Source: Solibacteraceae bacterium
GTDB lineage: Bacteria; Acidobacteriota; Terriglobia; Bryobacterales; Bryobacteraceae
Direction of reading: 5' to 3'
Assembly: GCA_021324015.1 (NCBI GenBank)
Contig: JAJPJX010000211.1
Location: 1 to 64,000 of the forward strand
Length of the DNA stretch: 64,000 nt
This document shows, piece after piece, positions 62,800 through 64,000 of this stretch. The translations under genes and the position numbers were made by a program. The first letter of the stretch is position 1, and each line of letters starts with the position of its first letter. The notes under the pieces were generated by a model, which was not told the DNA's origin, ran no database searches, and was given only the letters and a program-made list of their open reading frames with translations.

Positions 62800-64000
62800 A
62801 TGCTTCGTAACATGTGTTTCACCCCGCGCATGAGCCTCCTGTTTTGGGCGGCGCTACTCTCCGCCCAAACCCCGCACCGGACACCCCAAATGCGTCCGGT
62901 AATCCGCGGGCGCCACTATGCAGTTACTTCCATGAAACCGGAAGCCACACTGGTGGCCGAGCGCATCCTGCGCGCGGGCGGTAACGCCTTTGACGCCATC
63001 GTAGCCGGGCAGGCGGTGCTGGCCCAGGCGGATGCCGCCAGCAACGGCGTGGGCAGCGACGCGGTCATCCTGATCTACGACGCGCGCGCCAATAAAGTCA
63101 TCTCGCTCAACGCCGAGGGCACCGCGCCGAAGCTTGCCACTATCGAATGGTACAAGGAACATAACAAGGGCGAACTGCCCGACAGCGACGGGCTGCTAGC
63201 CGGCACCGTGCCCGGCGTGGTGGATGCCTGGTACACGCTGCTCGACCGCTGGGGCACTATGACGTTCGCGCAGGTGCTGGCCCCCGCCATCGAGATCGCC
63301 GAGCACGGATTCCCCCTCAGCGAACGCCTGGCCGCGGCCATCAACGGCTCCCAGAAGCTCAAGAAGTACGCTTCCAGCCAGAAAGTCTACTATCCGGGCG
63401 GCAAGGTCTGGAAGGCCGGCGAGATCTTCACCAATCCGGAACTGGCGCGCACGCTGAAGCGCCTGGTGGAGGCCGAGCAAGCCGCCGCCTCCAAGGGACG
63501 CCACGCCGCCCTGCTGGCCGCGCGGGACCGCTTCTACAAGGGCGATATCGCGCGCGAAATGGCCCGCTTCTCCGAGGAGAACGGCGGCCTGTTCCGCTAC
63601 GAGGATTTCGCCTCCTACCACGTGGAACTGGAAACGCCCGTCTCGCTCGATTACCGCGGCTACCAGGTCTACAAGAACCCTTCGGCTTCGCAGGGCCCTT
63701 CGGAGTTATTCGCCCTGAGCTTGCTCGAAGGCTACGACCTGAAGGCCATGGGCCAGAATAGCGCGGCCTATATCCACACCGGCGTGGAGGCCATCAAGCT
63801 GGCCATGGCAGACCGCGAAAAATACCTGGGCGACATGGATTTCATCAAGATTCCGTACGCCGGGCTGCTCTCCCGCGACTATGCCGCGGAGCGCCGCAAA
63901 CTGATCGACCCGGACCACGCTTCCCTGGATCTCCGCATGGGCACGGCCGAGAAATACATGACTGGTGTCCGCCCCATCCAGCGGCCCACCGATGTCAACT
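62800..64000 (+). CDS. ggt: Gamma-glutamyltransferase (truncated by window end)
   Basis: The first 400 codons of a GGT-family Ntn-hydrolase precursor. A signal-like N-terminus (MSLLFWAALLSAQ) is followed by HYAVTSMKPEATLVAERILR, AGGNAFDAIVAGQAVL, GVGSDAVILIYDA, GLLAGTVPGVVDAWYTLLDR and FAQVLAPAIEIAEHGFPLSE, all of the large subunit. The autoprocessing Thr and the small subunit would lie beyond position 64000. Three in-frame ATGs (62800, 62812, 62830) are possible starts; none has a clear ribosome site. Function: cleavage or transfer of gamma-glutamyl groups in the periplasm. Confidence 0.9.
   Translation, partial: MLRNMCFTPRMSLLFWAALLSAQTPHRTPQMRPVIRGRHYAVTSMKPEATLVAERILRAGGNAFDAIVAGQAVLAQADAASNGVGSDAVILIYDARANKVISLNAEGTAPKLATIEWYKEHNKGELPDSDGLLAGTVPGVVDAWYTLLDRWGTMTFAQVLAPAIEIAEHGFPLSERLAAAINGSQKLKKYASSQKVYYPGGKVWKAGEIFTNPELARTLKRLVEAEQAAASKGRHAALLAARDRFYKGDIAREMARFSEENGGLFRYEDFASYHVELETPVSLDYRGYQVYKNPSASQGPSELFALSLLEGYDLKAMGQNSAAYIHTGVEAIKLAMADREKYLGDMDFIKIPYAGLLSRDYAAERRKLIDPDHASLDLRMGTAEKYMTGVRPIQRPTDVN

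Noticed and set aside
1-64000. CRISPR array, tRNA or rRNA genes
   Set aside because: No regularly spaced repeats, cloverleaf with a TTCGA-type arm, or conserved rRNA segments were recognised by eye; a covariance-model search would be needed to exclude a tRNA fully.

Overview
The window is GC-rich bacterial chromosome, most likely from the Acidobacteriota (Bryobacterales/Solibacterales type). This is an inference from gene content: an Oar-like TonB receptor with a carboxypeptidase-regulatory domain, an orphan MacB/FtsX-type permease with two permease halves, GH109-like oxidoreductases, a DUF1080 protein, a PQQ dehydrogenase paired with a cytochrome c, and a dispersed repeat reading EPLPDGRGSV. 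I recognised no rRNA, tRNA, CRISPR array or complete insertion sequence.

Layout. 1-0.7 kb: unassigned edge and a decayed serine recombinase. 0.7-6.6 kb (minus): a tightly packed operon of two GH109-like proteins, an alpha-L-fucosidase, a corrinoid-methyltransferase-like UroD protein and a Tat-signalled methyltransferase. 6.8-16.7 kb (plus): a strong promoter, a TonB receptor, two clan GH-A glycosidases, then a dihaem cytochrome c coupled to a PQQ dehydrogenase, followed by an AbiEi-like relic. 25.6-17.2 kb (minus): a long co-directional run of a thioredoxin-like protein with an in-frame TGA, DUF547, DUF1080, a DapA/NanA-type lyase, an esterase, a PLP decarboxylase and an acyl-CoA ligase. 25.7-27.4 kb (plus): a membrane protein. 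34.4-27.4 kb (minus): a compact histidine operon, hisI-G-D-C-(HAD)-B-H-F-A, led by a His-codon leader peptide and terminator. 34.4-43.7 kb (plus): rimP-nusA-infB-DUF503-rbfA joined to apbE-hemE-hemY. 43.8-51.7 kb (minus): an accessory island with DUF433/DUF5615 and HigBA-type toxin-antitoxin genes, a solitary HicB-like gene and a type III restriction-modification pair. 51.8-64 kb: YVTN propeller, RraA-like protein, lineage hypotheticals, citrate synthase, ADOP-type permease, a double alpha/beta-hydrolase and the start of gamma-glutamyltransferase.

The two best observations are regulatory or recoding events. First, a UGA at the redox cysteine position of a thioredoxin-fold protein (ADW-U-PYC) is followed 20 nt later by a perfect 6-bp stem with a GGUCG loop, which matches a bacterial SECIS element and predicts a selenoprotein. 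Second, the his operon has a complete transcription-attenuation leader: a 24-codon peptide with five consecutive His codons, a candidate antiterminator and an intrinsic terminator directly before hisI. The his operon also carries a HAD phosphatase exactly where histidinol-phosphatase is needed, while hisE is absent here. The HigB toxin of the island is broken by an amber codon while its antitoxin is intact.
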